Made by a program: the position numbers and the translations under genes. The notes beneath the pieces are model-generated. The model did no database searches, was not told the DNA's origin, and worked only from the letters and a program-made list of their open reading frames with translations. DNA of 16,556 nt from UBA6183 sp964603255 (GTDB taxonomy: Bacteria > Bacteroidota > Bacteroidia > UKL13-3), in contig CAZRVA010000057.1 in the NCBI GenBank assembly GCA_964603255.1, positions 1-16,556 of the forward strand, read 5' to 3'. Positions 6,630 through 14,063 of the stretch are shown here, in pieces (the first letter of the stretch is position 1; every line of letters starts with the position of its first letter).

Positions 6630-8483
6630 GTGAAAAAACACATCGAATTTTTTGCGAGATACATCGGATTTTGGATGGTGATGTTCGCATTGATGCGCTT
6701 TTTGTTCATTATGTTTAATGGCAAAATTGCATCAACAATGCCTTTTAAAGAGTTGGCTATGTCGTTTGTACATGGCTTGCGTTTAGATTTGTCAACCTCG
6801 GCTTACCTCAGTGTAATACCGTTTTTTTTATGGTTGATGGCCCAATATGTAAAAGTAAAATGGGTTGATTACTTGTTTACCTTCTACAACTTTGTGGTAT
6901 TGCTTGCAGTGGCTGTGCTCACCATTATTGATGCAGAATTGTATGCATTTTGGGGACAAAAATTAAATGCTTACGCATCATCATTTGCCAAATTTCCTAA
7001 AGAGATGTTTAGTTTTAGCAGTGGCATTTCGTGGGGTAAAATTGTATTCTTTGGTTTCTTAACCACCTTTTTGGTTAAAATAGTTTACGACAATTTGCCT
7101 TTAAAATTCAGGGAATTAGGCGAACCCGTTAAAGCATGGTTAGCACCAATAATTTTTATTGTTATGGGTGCAATTACTTTTTTAATGATACGTGGTAATA
7201 TAGGTATGTCGCCCATTAACCAAAGTTTTGCTTACTACAGCGATAAACCCTTTCTAAACCATTGTGCGGTAAATACCACCTGGAATTTTATTGCATCGTT
7301 GGCGGATAATACCGAAGATGAGAAAAAAAATCCATACAGTTTTTTGCCCGATGCAGAAGCACAACAAATTGTAAATGAATTGCTGGCAAACCAATCAAAC
7401 CGTAATTCTTTTCAGGTAACAACTCAACCCAAACCCGATATTTTATTGGTGATTTTGGAGGGCTGGTCGGCAGATGTGGTGGGTTTTACCGGGGGTGATG
7501 CTAGTGTTTCCCCAAACCTAAATGCATTAGCAAACGAAGGTTTAACTTTCGTAAACTTTTATGCCAACGGTAACCGAACCGATAAAGGTTTGGCTTCCAT
7601 CATCAGTGCACAACCTGCGTTGGCAAAAAGTTCAATTATCAACAAACTTCAAAAATTTAGTAACCTGCCTGCCTTGCCCAAAGCCTTGCAGGAGTTGGGT
7701 TACAACAGCAAATTTGTTTATGGTGGCGAGTCGGAGTTTGCCAACATGAAAGCCTATTGGATTAATAGTGGCTATAATAACATTGTAGATATTCATCAGT
7801 TTAATAAAGCCATTTTACCCGAAAACTGGGGCGTACATGATGATGAATTGTACAATAAAGTATTGGAAGAATTTCCAAAATCACCATCACCTAAATTTGT
7901 AACTGCACTAACATTAAGCAGCCACGAGCCATACAATGTACCGCATAAAAGTAACTTTACCGGAACAAGTCAGGCCGAGTTGTATAAAAACTCTGTTCAT
8001 TTTTCTGATAAATGTTTGGGCGATTTTATGGCAAAAGCCAAACAACAACCTTGGTACAACAACACCTTAATTATTATTTTACCCGATCACGCACACCAAG
8101 AACCATTAAACCGTCAACCCTACGAACCTGCACGTTTTCACATACCATTATTAATAACCGGTGGCGCTTTAAACCCTGCGGTAAAAGGTTTGCAAGTAAA
8201 TAAGGTAGGGCAACAAACCGATTTAGCACCAAGTATATTGGCCATGTTGGGTGTAAAAAAACATTCGTTTGCATGGGGTGTTAATTTATTTGATACCGCA
8301 CAAGCAGGACTAGCAACTTATACTTTTGATGATGGCATTGGATTGGTAAAATCAAACGGTTATGTATCCTTTGATCAACAATCAAAAAGAGTAATTATGA
8401 GTGCCGGTGCCGATAGTTTAAATACAACCAAACAAGCACGTGCTTATCAGCAAGTTTATTACAACGAATATTTAACCCGATGA
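6630..8483 (+). CDS. LtaS-like membrane sulfatase-superfamily protein
   Basis: An alkaline-phosphatase-fold enzyme with an N-terminal five-helix membrane part (about residues 12-190 from the chosen start) and a periplasmic catalytic domain. Counting from the GTG at 6630 (617 aa), metal and catalytic residues line up with lipoteichoic-acid synthase. Glu277 lies in VILEGWSAD. Thr317 is the candidate nucleophile in NGNRTDKGL. The substrate-pocket motif SSHEPY holds His432. Asp486-His487 lie in ILPDHAH. A WGVHDDEL stretch matches the family's W...D segment. Bacteroidota do not make lipoteichoic acid, so a phosphoglycerol- or phosphoethanolamine-type transferase acting on lipid A, glycans or lipids is more likely. 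The frame also allows a TTG start at 6588; MKKHIEFFARYIGFW is the more natural N-terminus. Its stop overlaps the next ATG in an ATGA, showing tight translational coupling with the MFS gene. Confidence 0.88.
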   Translation: MKKHIEFFARYIGFWMVMFALMRFLFIMFNGKIASTMPFKELAMSFVHGLRLDLSTSAYLSVIPFFLWLMAQYVKVKWVDYLFTFYNFVVLLAVAVLTIIDAELYAFWGQKLNAYASSFAKFPKEMFSFSSGISWGKIVFFGFLTTFLVKIVYDNLPLKFRELGEPVKAWLAPIIFIVMGAITFLMIRGNIGMSPINQSFAYYSDKPFLNHCAVNTTWNFIASLADNTEDEKKNPYSFLPDAEAQQIVNELLANQSNRNSFQVTTQPKPDILLVILEGWSADVVGFTGGDASVSPNLNALANEGLTFVNFYANGNRTDKGLASIISAQPALAKSSIINKLQKFSNLPALPKALQELGYNSKFVYGGESEFANMKAYWINSGYNNIVDIHQFNKAILPENWGVHDDELYNKVLEEFPKSPSPKFVTALTLSSHEPYNVPHKSNFTGTSQAELYKNSVHFSDKCLGDFMAKAKQQPWYNNTLIIILPDHAHQEPLNRQPYEPARFHIPLLITGGALNPAVKGLQVNKVGQQTDLAPSILAMLGVKKHSFAWGVNLFDTAQAGLATYTFDDGIGLVKSNGYVSFDQQSKRVIMSAGADSLNTTKQARAYQQVYYNEYLTR

Positions 8484-9727
8484 GTTTAAACAACACACGT
8501 TTACTGCCACTTAAAAATAAAGAGTTTAAATTGTTTTTAACCACTCGCGTGTGTTTAACCATTGCCTTACAAATACAAGCCGTTATTGCCGGCTGGCACA
8601 TTTACAAACTTACACAAGATCCCTTATCACTTGGTTTAATAGGTTTGGCCGAAGCCATTCCTGCCTTAAGCATTGCCTTGTATGCAGGTCATGTGGCCGA
8701 TATAAGCAGCAAACGTAAAATATTGGCCAACAGCATTTGGGTATTGTTGTTTTGCTCCATGGGTTTAACCCTTGCCAGCAGCGACTTATTTGTGTTTGGT
8801 TTTAGCGAAAGCTGGAGTGTAAACGCCATGTACCTGTTTATATTCTTAAGCGGATTTGCGCGGGGTTTTTATGCACCTGCAGGCTTTAGTTTTATTGTTC
8901 AGTTGGTGCAAAAAGAACAATTGGTTACGGCATCAACTTTAAATAGCAGTGCCTGGCAAATGGCCGCCATTGTTGGCCCGGCACTAGGTGGAGCTTTGTA
9001 TGCATGGATAGGTATTACACCTACATTTTTAGTGGTTTTATTTTTTATCATATTGGCTTTGGTGGCTATGCTCAACATCAAACCAAAACCTATTGCCAGC
9101 AAAATGGGCAACGAAAGTATTGCCGACCGACTAAAAGTAGGGTTGAGATTTGTGTTTAACAACAAGGTAGTTCTAAGTGCCATCAGCCTCGATTTGTTTG
9201 CTGTATTGTTTGGTGGGGCAGTGGCCTTACTTCCGGTTTTTGCCAACGAAATTTTGCAAGTAGGCCCGCAAGGTTTAGGCTTTTTACGTGCAGCCCCATC
9301 ATTAGGTGCAAGCATTACCATGTTGTGGTTATCAATGCGTGCACCGGTACAAAAACCGGGTATTGTATTGCTTTTATGCGTAGGTGCATTTGGTTTATGT
9401 ATGATAGGTTTTGCATTAAGCACTTCATTTTACTTATCGTTGTTGATGTTGTTTTTAAGTGGCGCTTTTGATAGTGTGAGTGTGGTAATACGTGGCAATA
9501 TTTTGCAACTGCAAACACCCGATGATATGCGCGGACGTGTATCGGCAGTAAATACCATGTTTATTGGTTCATCAAACGAAATTGGTGCTTTTGAAAGTGG
9601 ACTTGCAGCACGTTTGTTAGGCACAGTTCCATCTGTAGTATTTGGTGGTTGTATGACACTTTTGGTGGTAGGTATTACCTCTATTAAAGCACCACAACTT
9701 AAACAATTTGCTTACCCTAAAGAATAA
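8480..9727 (+). CDS. MFS transporter, EntS/MFS_3-like exporter
   Basis: A 415-residue inner-membrane secondary transporter of the major facilitator superfamily. The hydrophobicity pattern fits twelve helices. The family A-motif equivalent after helix 2 reads GHVADISSKRKIL (the usual form being GxLaDRxxRr), and the second half repeats a weaker version around GRVSAVNTMFIGSSNEIG. N-terminal features (NKEFKLFLTTRVCLTIALQIQAVIAGWHIYKLTQDPLSLGLIGLAEAIPAL) and MRGRVSAVN resemble the MFS_3 group that includes the enterobactin exporter EntS. The substrate is not deducible, and there are no siderophore genes here. The ATG overlaps the stop of the sulfatase-like gene by 4 bp, so the two are surely co-translated and may act on the same envelope component. 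The gene ends in a convergent, hairpin-rich gap facing nth. Confidence 0.92.
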   Translation: MSLNNTRLLPLKNKEFKLFLTTRVCLTIALQIQAVIAGWHIYKLTQDPLSLGLIGLAEAIPALSIALYAGHVADISSKRKILANSIWVLLFCSMGLTLASSDLFVFGFSESWSVNAMYLFIFLSGFARGFYAPAGFSFIVQLVQKEQLVTASTLNSSAWQMAAIVGPALGGALYAWIGITPTFLVVLFFIILALVAMLNIKPKPIASKMGNESIADRLKVGLRFVFNNKVVLSAISLDLFAVLFGGAVALLPVFANEILQVGPQGLGFLRAAPSLGASITMLWLSMRAPVQKPGIVLLLCVGAFGLCMIGFALSTSFYLSLLMLFLSGAFDSVSVVIRGNILQLQTPDDMRGRVSAVNTMFIGSSNEIGAFESGLAARLLGTVPSVVFGGCMTLLVVGITSIKAPQLKQFAYPKE

Positions 9728-9816
9728 AAATGTGTAGGGCGTTTGCCCATGCTGTGTTTTTTCTAAATAGAAAATATTTCTTTTAAACCGCATTTGCACC
9801 GGGTGTTTTGCCTAAA

Positions 9817-9870
9817 GCCCAAGTTAATGAATCGGAGCTTTGTAAAAGCGAACGGTTGATTTACTTGGGC
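9817..9870. other. Long imperfect hairpin in convergent intergenic region
   Basis: Outer arms GCCCAAGT (9817-9824) and ACTTGGGC (9863-9870) are perfectly complementary. Further in, AAT/ATT, then AATCG/CGGTT (with one T-G pair) and finally GCTTT/AAAGC (9837-9841/9845-9849) pair over a GTA loop, separated by single mismatches and a small internal loop. This 54-nt structure is much longer than a simple terminator and has no T-run. It may be a structured RNA or a repeat-family member. Confidence 0.5.
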
Positions 9871-9889
9871 CTAGTCCCGCTTAGTGATT

Positions 9890-9963
9890 GTTACGCATCC
9901 GTGTAACGGGTCTTTACAAGCACTTTAGCGATTCAGCCTATTGTTATACAATTTGGGCTGAAT
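9890..9963. other. Two adjacent hairpins
   Basis: GTTACGC (9890-9896) pairs with GTGTAAC (9901-9907) over ATCC, with one G-T pair. Then ATTCAGCC (9931-9938) pairs with GGCTGAAT (9956-9963); an inner ATTG/CAAT (9940-9943/9949-9952) closes over a TTATA loop. Both belong to the same structured convergent gap. Confidence 0.45.
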
Positions 9964-9966
9964 TTG

Positions 9967-9997
9967 GGTTTATCTTTTGTTGCACAAAAGGATAACC
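9967..9997. terminator. Candidate terminator-like hairpin between convergent genes
   Basis: CTTTTG (9974-9979) pairs with CAAAAG (9985-9990) over TTGCA. The stem extends outward as GG-TTAT with ATAA-CC after single bulges at 9969 and 9991. It sits about 20 bp beyond the end of nth and after the MFS gene, where a bidirectional terminator would be useful. It lacks a clean T-tract outside the stem, so the terminator call is tentative. Confidence 0.35.
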
Positions 9998-10019
9998 GCT
10001 TCACCCCCTAACGCGGACT

Positions 10020-10658
10020 TTACTTCGGCTTTTTATAACTCTTACAAAAACTACTAATTTGGCACTCGGGGCATTTTGGGTTACGTGCCAAGCAAACATA
10101 CCTGCCATGTAAAATAAGCCAATGGTGGGCACGGGCAATATGTTCTTCGGGTATGTGTTTTACCAGTTGGTCTTCGGCTTGTTTAGGTGTTTTGGCATTT
10201 AAGGTTAGCCCCAAACGGGCACTTACCCTAAATACATGTGTATCTACTGCCATGGCAGGTTTATCGTACACCACAGAGGCAATTACGTTGGCCGTTTTAC
10301 GACCCACACCCGGAAGTTTCACCAAATCATCAATACTTTCGGGAACTTCGCTGTTAAAATCTTTAACCAACATTTGCGCCATACCAATCAGGTGTTTGGT
10401 TTTATTGTTGGGGTAACTAATGCTGCGTATTATCGGAAACAACTCATCAAAAGTAGCTTCGGCCAATACATCAACGGTAGGGTACTGTTTAAAAATATTG
10501 GGTGTAACCATGTTCACGCGTTTATCGGTGCATTGAGCAGATAAGATTACAGCAACCAGCAACTGATAAGGATTTTCGTAATACAACTCCGTTTCTGCTT
10601 CGGGTTGGTGCTCACTAAAATAATTGATAAATTGTTCGAAACGTTCTTTGCGTGTCAT
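10020..10658 (-). CDS. nth: Endonuclease III (DNA glycosylase/AP lyase)
   Basis: A base-excision-repair enzyme that removes oxidised pyrimidines and cleaves the abasic site. The 212-aa protein from the ATG at 10658 (MTRKERFEQFINYF) aligns end to end with the family. The same frame is open back to 10745, but that extension looks like intergenic translation. Key features are intact: LLVAVILSAQCTDKRVN (32-48), the helix-hairpin-helix LPGVGRKTANVI (115-126) with catalytic Lys121, and VDTHVFRV with Asp139. The C-terminal [4Fe-4S] loop has Cys189, Cys196, Cys199 and Cys205, in the canonical C-x6-C-x2-C-x5-C spacing. These match E. coli Lys120, Asp138 and cysteines 187/194/197/203. It is transcribed alone, convergent to the MFS gene, with a 318-bp upstream region shared with the end of the ferredoxin gene. 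Confidence 0.97.
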   Translation of the reverse strand: MTRKERFEQFINYFSEHQPEAETELYYENPYQLLVAVILSAQCTDKRVNMVTPNIFKQYPTVDVLAEATFDELFPIIRSISYPNNKTKHLIGMAQMLVKDFNSEVPESIDDLVKLPGVGRKTANVIASVVYDKPAMAVDTHVFRVSARLGLTLNAKTPKQAEDQLVKHIPEEHIARAHHWLILHGRYVCLARNPKCPECQISSFCKSYKKPK

Positions 10659-10869
10659 GTATTCAAAAGTAATAGGTATTGAAGTTATTTTAAAATTAGT
10701 TGTTTGATTACTTAACAGCACACATACACAAAATGTGTTAACCATTAATTGATGTTTGTTTTAGCGCCACAAAATATTGTTGTAAAATACCGAGGTGTAT
10801 CTTGCATAATACAAGTAGATGCGACTCCTTTAGTAATAATTCAAAAGCGCTGAAATTGCGCCATCAACT

Positions 10870-10893
10870 TGCGAGTTGGTATAACCACTCGCA
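10870..10893. other. Hairpin upstream of nth
   Basis: TGCGAGT (10870-10876) pairs perfectly with ACTCGCA (10887-10893). An inner GGT/ACC pair over ATA extends the stem to 10 bp with one bulged T. It is the only distinctive element in the 318-bp gap between the nth start and the ferredoxin stop, apart from the ferredoxin terminator. No clear promoter boxes could be assigned to nth. Confidence 0.4.
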
Positions 10894-10928
10894 GTGTTGT
10901 TATTGACTAAGATTGGTTTGTTATACAC

Positions 10929-10957
10929 AAAAAAAGCCCCGCACAAGTGCGGGGCTT
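10929..10957 (-). terminator. Intrinsic terminator of the ferredoxin gene
   Basis: A 10-bp stem AAGCCCCGCA/TGCGGGGCTT with a CAAG loop lies 20 bp past the ferredoxin stop. In the minus-strand direction it is followed by seven T residues. GC-rich stem plus U-tract is the classic rho-independent form and is the clearest terminator in the window. Confidence 0.9.
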
Positions 10958-10976
10958 CAATACTTTATGCAAATAA

Positions 10977-11321
10977 TTACATGTGCATTCTGTTTTTCTT
11001 AAACATCAATTGATCTTGCGACTCTACATGGTCAGGATCAGGTACACAGCAATCAACCGGACATACAGCTGCACATTGTGGTTCTTCGTGGAAACCCACA
11101 CACTCTGTACATTTGCCTGTTACAATAAAATATGTATCGTCTGATTTTGGAGCAAAACGTTTATTTACATCAATGCTTTCACCATCTACTTCAATGGTAC
11201 CGCTTAAAGTGTTTCCATCTGCCCAAGCCCATTCAGCACCACTTTCGTAAATTGCGTTGTTCGGACATTCAGGTTCGCATGCACCACAGTTGATGCATTC
11301 GTCAGTAATCATTATAGCCAT
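10977..11321 (-). CDS. 2[4Fe-4S] dicluster ferredoxin
   Basis: A small soluble electron carrier of 114 residues. The first cluster motif is C9-x2-C12-x2-C15-x3-C19-P. The second is C71-x2-C74-x8-C83-x3-C87-P, with the extended spacing typical of Chromatium/YfhL-type bacterial ferredoxins. By family rule, Cys19 and Cys87 ligate the cluster formed by the other motif. Between the motifs lies an acidic insert of about 45 residues (30-66), and after the second motif a C-terminal helix rich in charged residues. Further cysteines at 91 and 92 follow the VCPVDCC pattern seen in this family. It is divergent from the acyl-CoA reductase across an 86-bp promoter region and ends in a strong terminator, so it is transcribed alone. 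The redox partner is not shown by the sequence. Confidence 0.95.
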   Translation of the reverse strand: MAIMITDECINCGACEPECPNNAIYESGAEWAWADGNTLSGTIEVDGESIDVNKRFAPKSDDTYFIVTGKCTECVGFHEEPQCAAVCPVDCCVPDPDHVESQDQLMFKKNRMHM

Positions 11322-11407
11322 AAGTGTTCTTTATTTTCTGTTGTTATAACAAATGCAAAATAAGTTTTGTTGCTTTGCATAAAAAAATATAATTGTTCTA
11401 AATAACG
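11322..11407. promoter_or_regulatory. Divergent promoter region, ferredoxin / acyl-CoA reductase
   Basis: 86 AT-rich bases separate two divergent ATG codons, so both promoters must overlap here unless one gene is read from elsewhere. TTTTG and TTTG elements resembling the Bacteroidota -33 box occur on both strands, but I cannot place a convincing TAnnTTTG -7 box at correct spacing. No Shine-Dalgarno motif precedes either start. Confidence 0.45.
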
Positions 11408-12421
11408 ATGAATTTTCAACACGCTATACATATACTGTCTCAATTAGGCACATTTTTTAAAGAGGAATCAACCAAAGAAAACCCTGTTTTTACTAAAGCT
11501 TACCAACAAAATCCTTGGTTTACAATTGAGTATACTAAAAAAGCAATTGCGGCTTGGGGCGATCAACTCAATACCGAGCATTTAAACAAATGGTTAAGTG
11601 TTTACCAAGATATGCCTCAACCAGCACCTAAAAATGTGGTGGTAATTATGGCGGGCAATATTCCATTGGTGGGTTTACACGATTTACTTTCTATTTTGGT
11701 GTGTGGACATAAGGCCATTGTTAAACTATCAAGCGATGATACCGTGCTAATGAAATGGGTGATTGAAAACATCATTAACATTGCTCCGGAGTGGGCTGAT
11801 AAAATTGAAATTACAGACGAACGTTTGCCTAAGAACTTTGATGCTGTTATTGCTACCGGAAGTAACAATACCAACCGTTATTTTGAATATTATTTTAAAA
11901 CCAAACCTTCGTTATTGCGCAAAGCACGCACCAGTGTGGCTGTTTTAACGGGTAACGAAACGCCTGAGGATTTACATAAATTAGGTGAAGACATTTTTAC
12001 ATATTTTGGTTTGGGTTGCAGAAACGTATCTAAAATATATGTACCCGAAGGTTATGATATTGCACACTTTTACGAAGGTATTGCCGATTTTTATGAGCAC
12101 ATCAACCATAACAAATATGCCAACAATTACACTTACCACAAGGCTATTTTGTTGATGAACCTCACCAAACATTTCGACAATAACTTTTTGTTGCTGAAAG
12201 AAGATACCAATATTGCATCGCCACTGGGTGTAATGTTTTACGAGCAATACACCAACCTGGATGAACTATCAAAAACATTGGAAAACAACAAAGACCAAAT
12301 ACAATGTGTAGTGAGTAAAATCTCGTTAAACAACAGCGTTCCATTGGGCAAAGCACAACAACCCGAACTAACCGACTACGCTGATGGGGTAGATACCGTG
12401 AAGTTTTTATTGGAAATTTAG
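11408..12421 (+). CDS. Acyl-CoA reductase, LuxC family
   Basis: A NAD(P)H-dependent enzyme of the aldehyde dehydrogenase superfamily that reduces activated fatty acyl groups to aldehydes. The 337-aa protein shows the LuxC pattern throughout. MAGNIPLVGLHDLLSILVCGH (81-101) and KLSSDD lie in the nucleotide-binding fold, followed by AVIATGSNNTNRYFEYYF (146-163). FGLGCRNVSKIYVPEG holds Cys204, the likely acyl-accepting nucleophile by alignment with LuxC. The C-terminal signature PLGKAQQPELTDYADGVDTVKFLLEI is intact. It is shorter than LuxC of luminous bacteria (about 480 aa). No luxD or luxE acyl-transfer partners are nearby, so it is not a bioluminescence gene. Stand-alone copies are widespread in Bacteroidota. 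The role may be fatty aldehyde supply for lipids, but that is inference. Confidence 0.9.
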   Translation: MNFQHAIHILSQLGTFFKEESTKENPVFTKAYQQNPWFTIEYTKKAIAAWGDQLNTEHLNKWLSVYQDMPQPAPKNVVVIMAGNIPLVGLHDLLSILVCGHKAIVKLSSDDTVLMKWVIENIINIAPEWADKIEITDERLPKNFDAVIATGSNNTNRYFEYYFKTKPSLLRKARTSVAVLTGNETPEDLHKLGEDIFTYFGLGCRNVSKIYVPEGYDIAHFYEGIADFYEHINHNKYANNYTYHKAILLMNLTKHFDNNFLLLKEDTNIASPLGVMFYEQYTNLDELSKTLENNKDQIQCVVSKISLNNSVPLGKAQQPELTDYADGVDTVKFLLEI

Positions 12422-12448
12422 TTGTTGGTTTATGGTTCATAGTTTGTT

Positions 12449-12476
12449 GTTTGTGGTTGAACCTCGAACTACAAAC
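12449..12476. terminator. Candidate hairpin terminator between convergent genes
   Basis: GTTTGTGGTT (12449-12458) pairs with AACTACAAAC (12467-12476) with one G-T pair, over an 8-nt loop. It lies 28 bp after the acyl-CoA reductase stop, in the 148-bp gap facing the UbiA gene. The stem is AT-rich and only TTCT follows, so termination is uncertain. Nothing else stands out in this gap. Confidence 0.35.
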
Positions 12477-12569
12477 TTCTCGATACTTGCTCCAACGCAA
12501 ATCTTACCCAAAGCAAACTCGAAGAGCCTTTTTCTTTAATAGTCAACCAATCAACCAATAACAATTCAA

Positions 12570-13454
12570 CTACAACTTAATAATCACCATACTTATTAAA
12601 CCACTTAGCATAATAATTTTATAAAGTGTGCTTAGGCGGCTAAAGTCTGATTTTACATCGGCTTTAAGTAGGAGATAGGTGGTTAAAATTAATGGTACAA
12701 TAACAAATAGCAACATATAAAATGTATAAGCAATTTGTCCGTAGTTGTGCCTAAACGGAATAAGTGATGTGGCAATAAATGTATGTGCAAAAAGTAAAAT
12801 GGTATAGGTTAATACCAGTGTTATCAGCAGTTTTTTAGTTTTACGTATACCTAAAACAATAGGTAGCGTTTTACAATCAAACTTACTATCGCCACGCAGG
12901 TCTTCTGCATCTTTTACAATCTCGCGTATTAAGCTAATACCAAATGCAAACAAGGCATATACCCAAACTAAATAGCCCGATATTTGCTTGTTAAACAACG
13001 GTAAAATGGCCACCACAAAAGCACTGAGTGCAGCCACCAATAAGTTGCCACTTAAAAATTGCTTTTTAAAATGTACGCTATACAACCACAACATCACTAC
13101 ACAAATTGCCACCATCAAACCAATGTAACCGCTCAGGTACAAGCCGCCTAATAAAGCCAATCCGTTAAAAATAAAATGCAGCAACATGGCCCACCTACGC
13201 GAAATGATTTTACCAATTACCACCTTATTGGGTTTATTGGTAAGGTCGATGTTAATGTCGTGGTAATCGTTAATAATGTAACCGGCTGCTGCCGTTAAAA
13301 TCACACAAAAACACAACAACAAAAAGCGGGGTTGTAATAAATCTTCGGGCGTTAAATAATCGGTAAGGCAATAGTAACTAAAGGCCAATGTAGCCAACAT
13401 AATTATTAAGTTGTTTACACGAACAATTTGTAAAAAGGCAATTAGTTTTTGCAT
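12570..13454 (-). CDS. UbiA-family prenyltransferase, DGGGP-synthase-like
   Basis: An intramembrane prenyl transferase of 294 residues with about eight or nine hydrophobic helices. The two Mg-diphosphate-binding motifs are intact: N62-D63-xx-D66-xxx-D70 (NDYHDINID, followed by KPNKVVIG) and a second at RxxxKDAEDLRGD (Arg177, Asp182, Asp185, Asp189). The YSVHFKKQFLSGNLLVA segment and the DLRGDSKFDCKTLPIVLG stretch place it with the Bacteroidota UbiA proteins usually annotated as geranylgeranylglycerol-phosphate geranylgeranyltransferase, the archaeal-type ether-lipid enzyme. A menaquinone (MenA), haem O or other lipid acceptor cannot be excluded from motifs alone. It is the last gene of a minus-strand run dnaX-DUF502-ubiA-like, 23 bp after the DUF502 gene, and so probably shares its transcript. 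Confidence 0.88.
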   Translation of the reverse strand: MQKLIAFLQIVRVNNLIIMLATLAFSYYCLTDYLTPEDLLQPRFLLLCFCVILTAAAGYIINDYHDINIDLTNKPNKVVIGKIISRRWAMLLHFIFNGLALLGGLYLSGYIGLMVAICVVMLWLYSVHFKKQFLSGNLLVAALSAFVVAILPLFNKQISGYLVWVYALFAFGISLIREIVKDAEDLRGDSKFDCKTLPIVLGIRKTKKLLITLVLTYTILLFAHTFIATSLIPFRHNYGQIAYTFYMLLFVIVPLILTTYLLLKADVKSDFSRLSTLYKIIMLSGLISMVIIKL

Positions 13455-13477
13455 CCGTTTATTGGGTTAATTTTAGG

Positions 13478-14062
13478 TTATTCTAAATTGGTTACACCAC
13501 CACTTACTATAAACTTCATTACGTCTGTTGCGTTTCCGTCAAATGGTTTTACTTTGTTTTTATCAACCAAAAATAGGTTGCCACTAAACGCATATGAGTG
13601 CGGAAAATACACAGCACACATACCCGGTAAATTTAAGTTGGAAAGGTCGTTTTGTGTAATAAAACCGGGCTTGTAAAGCCCTTGCGACATTTCAACCAAT
13701 ACCGGAGAATTGAACTTCTTTTTATCTCCAACAAACGCTTCCATAAAATCCTTAACACTGGTGTAAATTATTTTTACGAAAGGGATTTTAGAAAGTACAT
13801 CATCCATTAAACTAAACAATGGTTTGGTAATTAAACTGCTTCCAATAAATCCTAAAAAGGTGATGGAAACAATTACAATTAAGAAACCTACTGCAGGTAT
13901 GCCTACGTTTACATAATCATCTAAAGTAACTACAATACTGCGTACAATGCTAAACGTAACTGCAAATGGCAGTACAATTAATAATCCGCGTAAAAAGTAG
14001 TTTATAAGTTTAGCCAGTCGTTGGCGAAGGCTCATTTTTATTTTGTCTTGTGTGGCTCCCAT
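13478..14062 (-). CDS. DUF502 family membrane protein
   Basis: A 194-residue protein of the DUF502 family, which also includes the plant COV (continuous vascular ring) proteins. No biochemical function is established. Visible family features are a first membrane segment in YFLRGLLIVLPFAVTFSIV (about 23-41), DDYV, a second segment GFLIVIVSITFLGFIG (about 61-77), and the conserved LITKPLFSLMDDVLSKIPFVKIIYTSVKDFMEAF. A soluble beta-rich C-terminal domain follows, with PVLVEM, PGFITQND and MCAVYFPHSYAFSGNLFLV. The length is typical. It begins one base after the dnaX stop codon, so translation is very likely coupled to dnaX, and it precedes the UbiA gene by 23 bp. A role in membrane or envelope trafficking is only a guess. 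Confidence 0.88.
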   Translation of the reverse strand: MGATQDKIKMSLRQRLAKLINYFLRGLLIVLPFAVTFSIVRSIVVTLDDYVNVGIPAVGFLIVIVSITFLGFIGSSLITKPLFSLMDDVLSKIPFVKIIYTSVKDFMEAFVGDKKKFNSPVLVEMSQGLYKPGFITQNDLSNLNLPGMCAVYFPHSYAFSGNLFLVDKNKVKPFDGNATDVMKFIVSGGVTNLE

Positions 14063-14063
14063 A

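Noticed and set aside
7321..7332. A8 run in the LtaS-like gene as a second frameshift site
   Set aside because: The 0 frame continues through a full-length, motif-complete protein and no alternative frame encodes recognisable sequence.
8899..9423. A 174-codon minus-strand frame opposite the MFS gene
   Set aside because: It lies wholly antisense to a clearly recognisable transporter. Its Pro/Asn/Thr/Lys-rich composition is what the complement of membrane-helix codons gives.
9817..9870. Integron attC-like site
   Set aside because: The arms lack the RYYYAAC/GTTRRRY core sites and there is no integrase or cassette organisation.
10659..10745. N-terminal extension of endonuclease III to ATG 10745
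   Set aside because: The family N-terminus begins at the ATG at 10658, and the extra 29 residues have no counterpart in the family.
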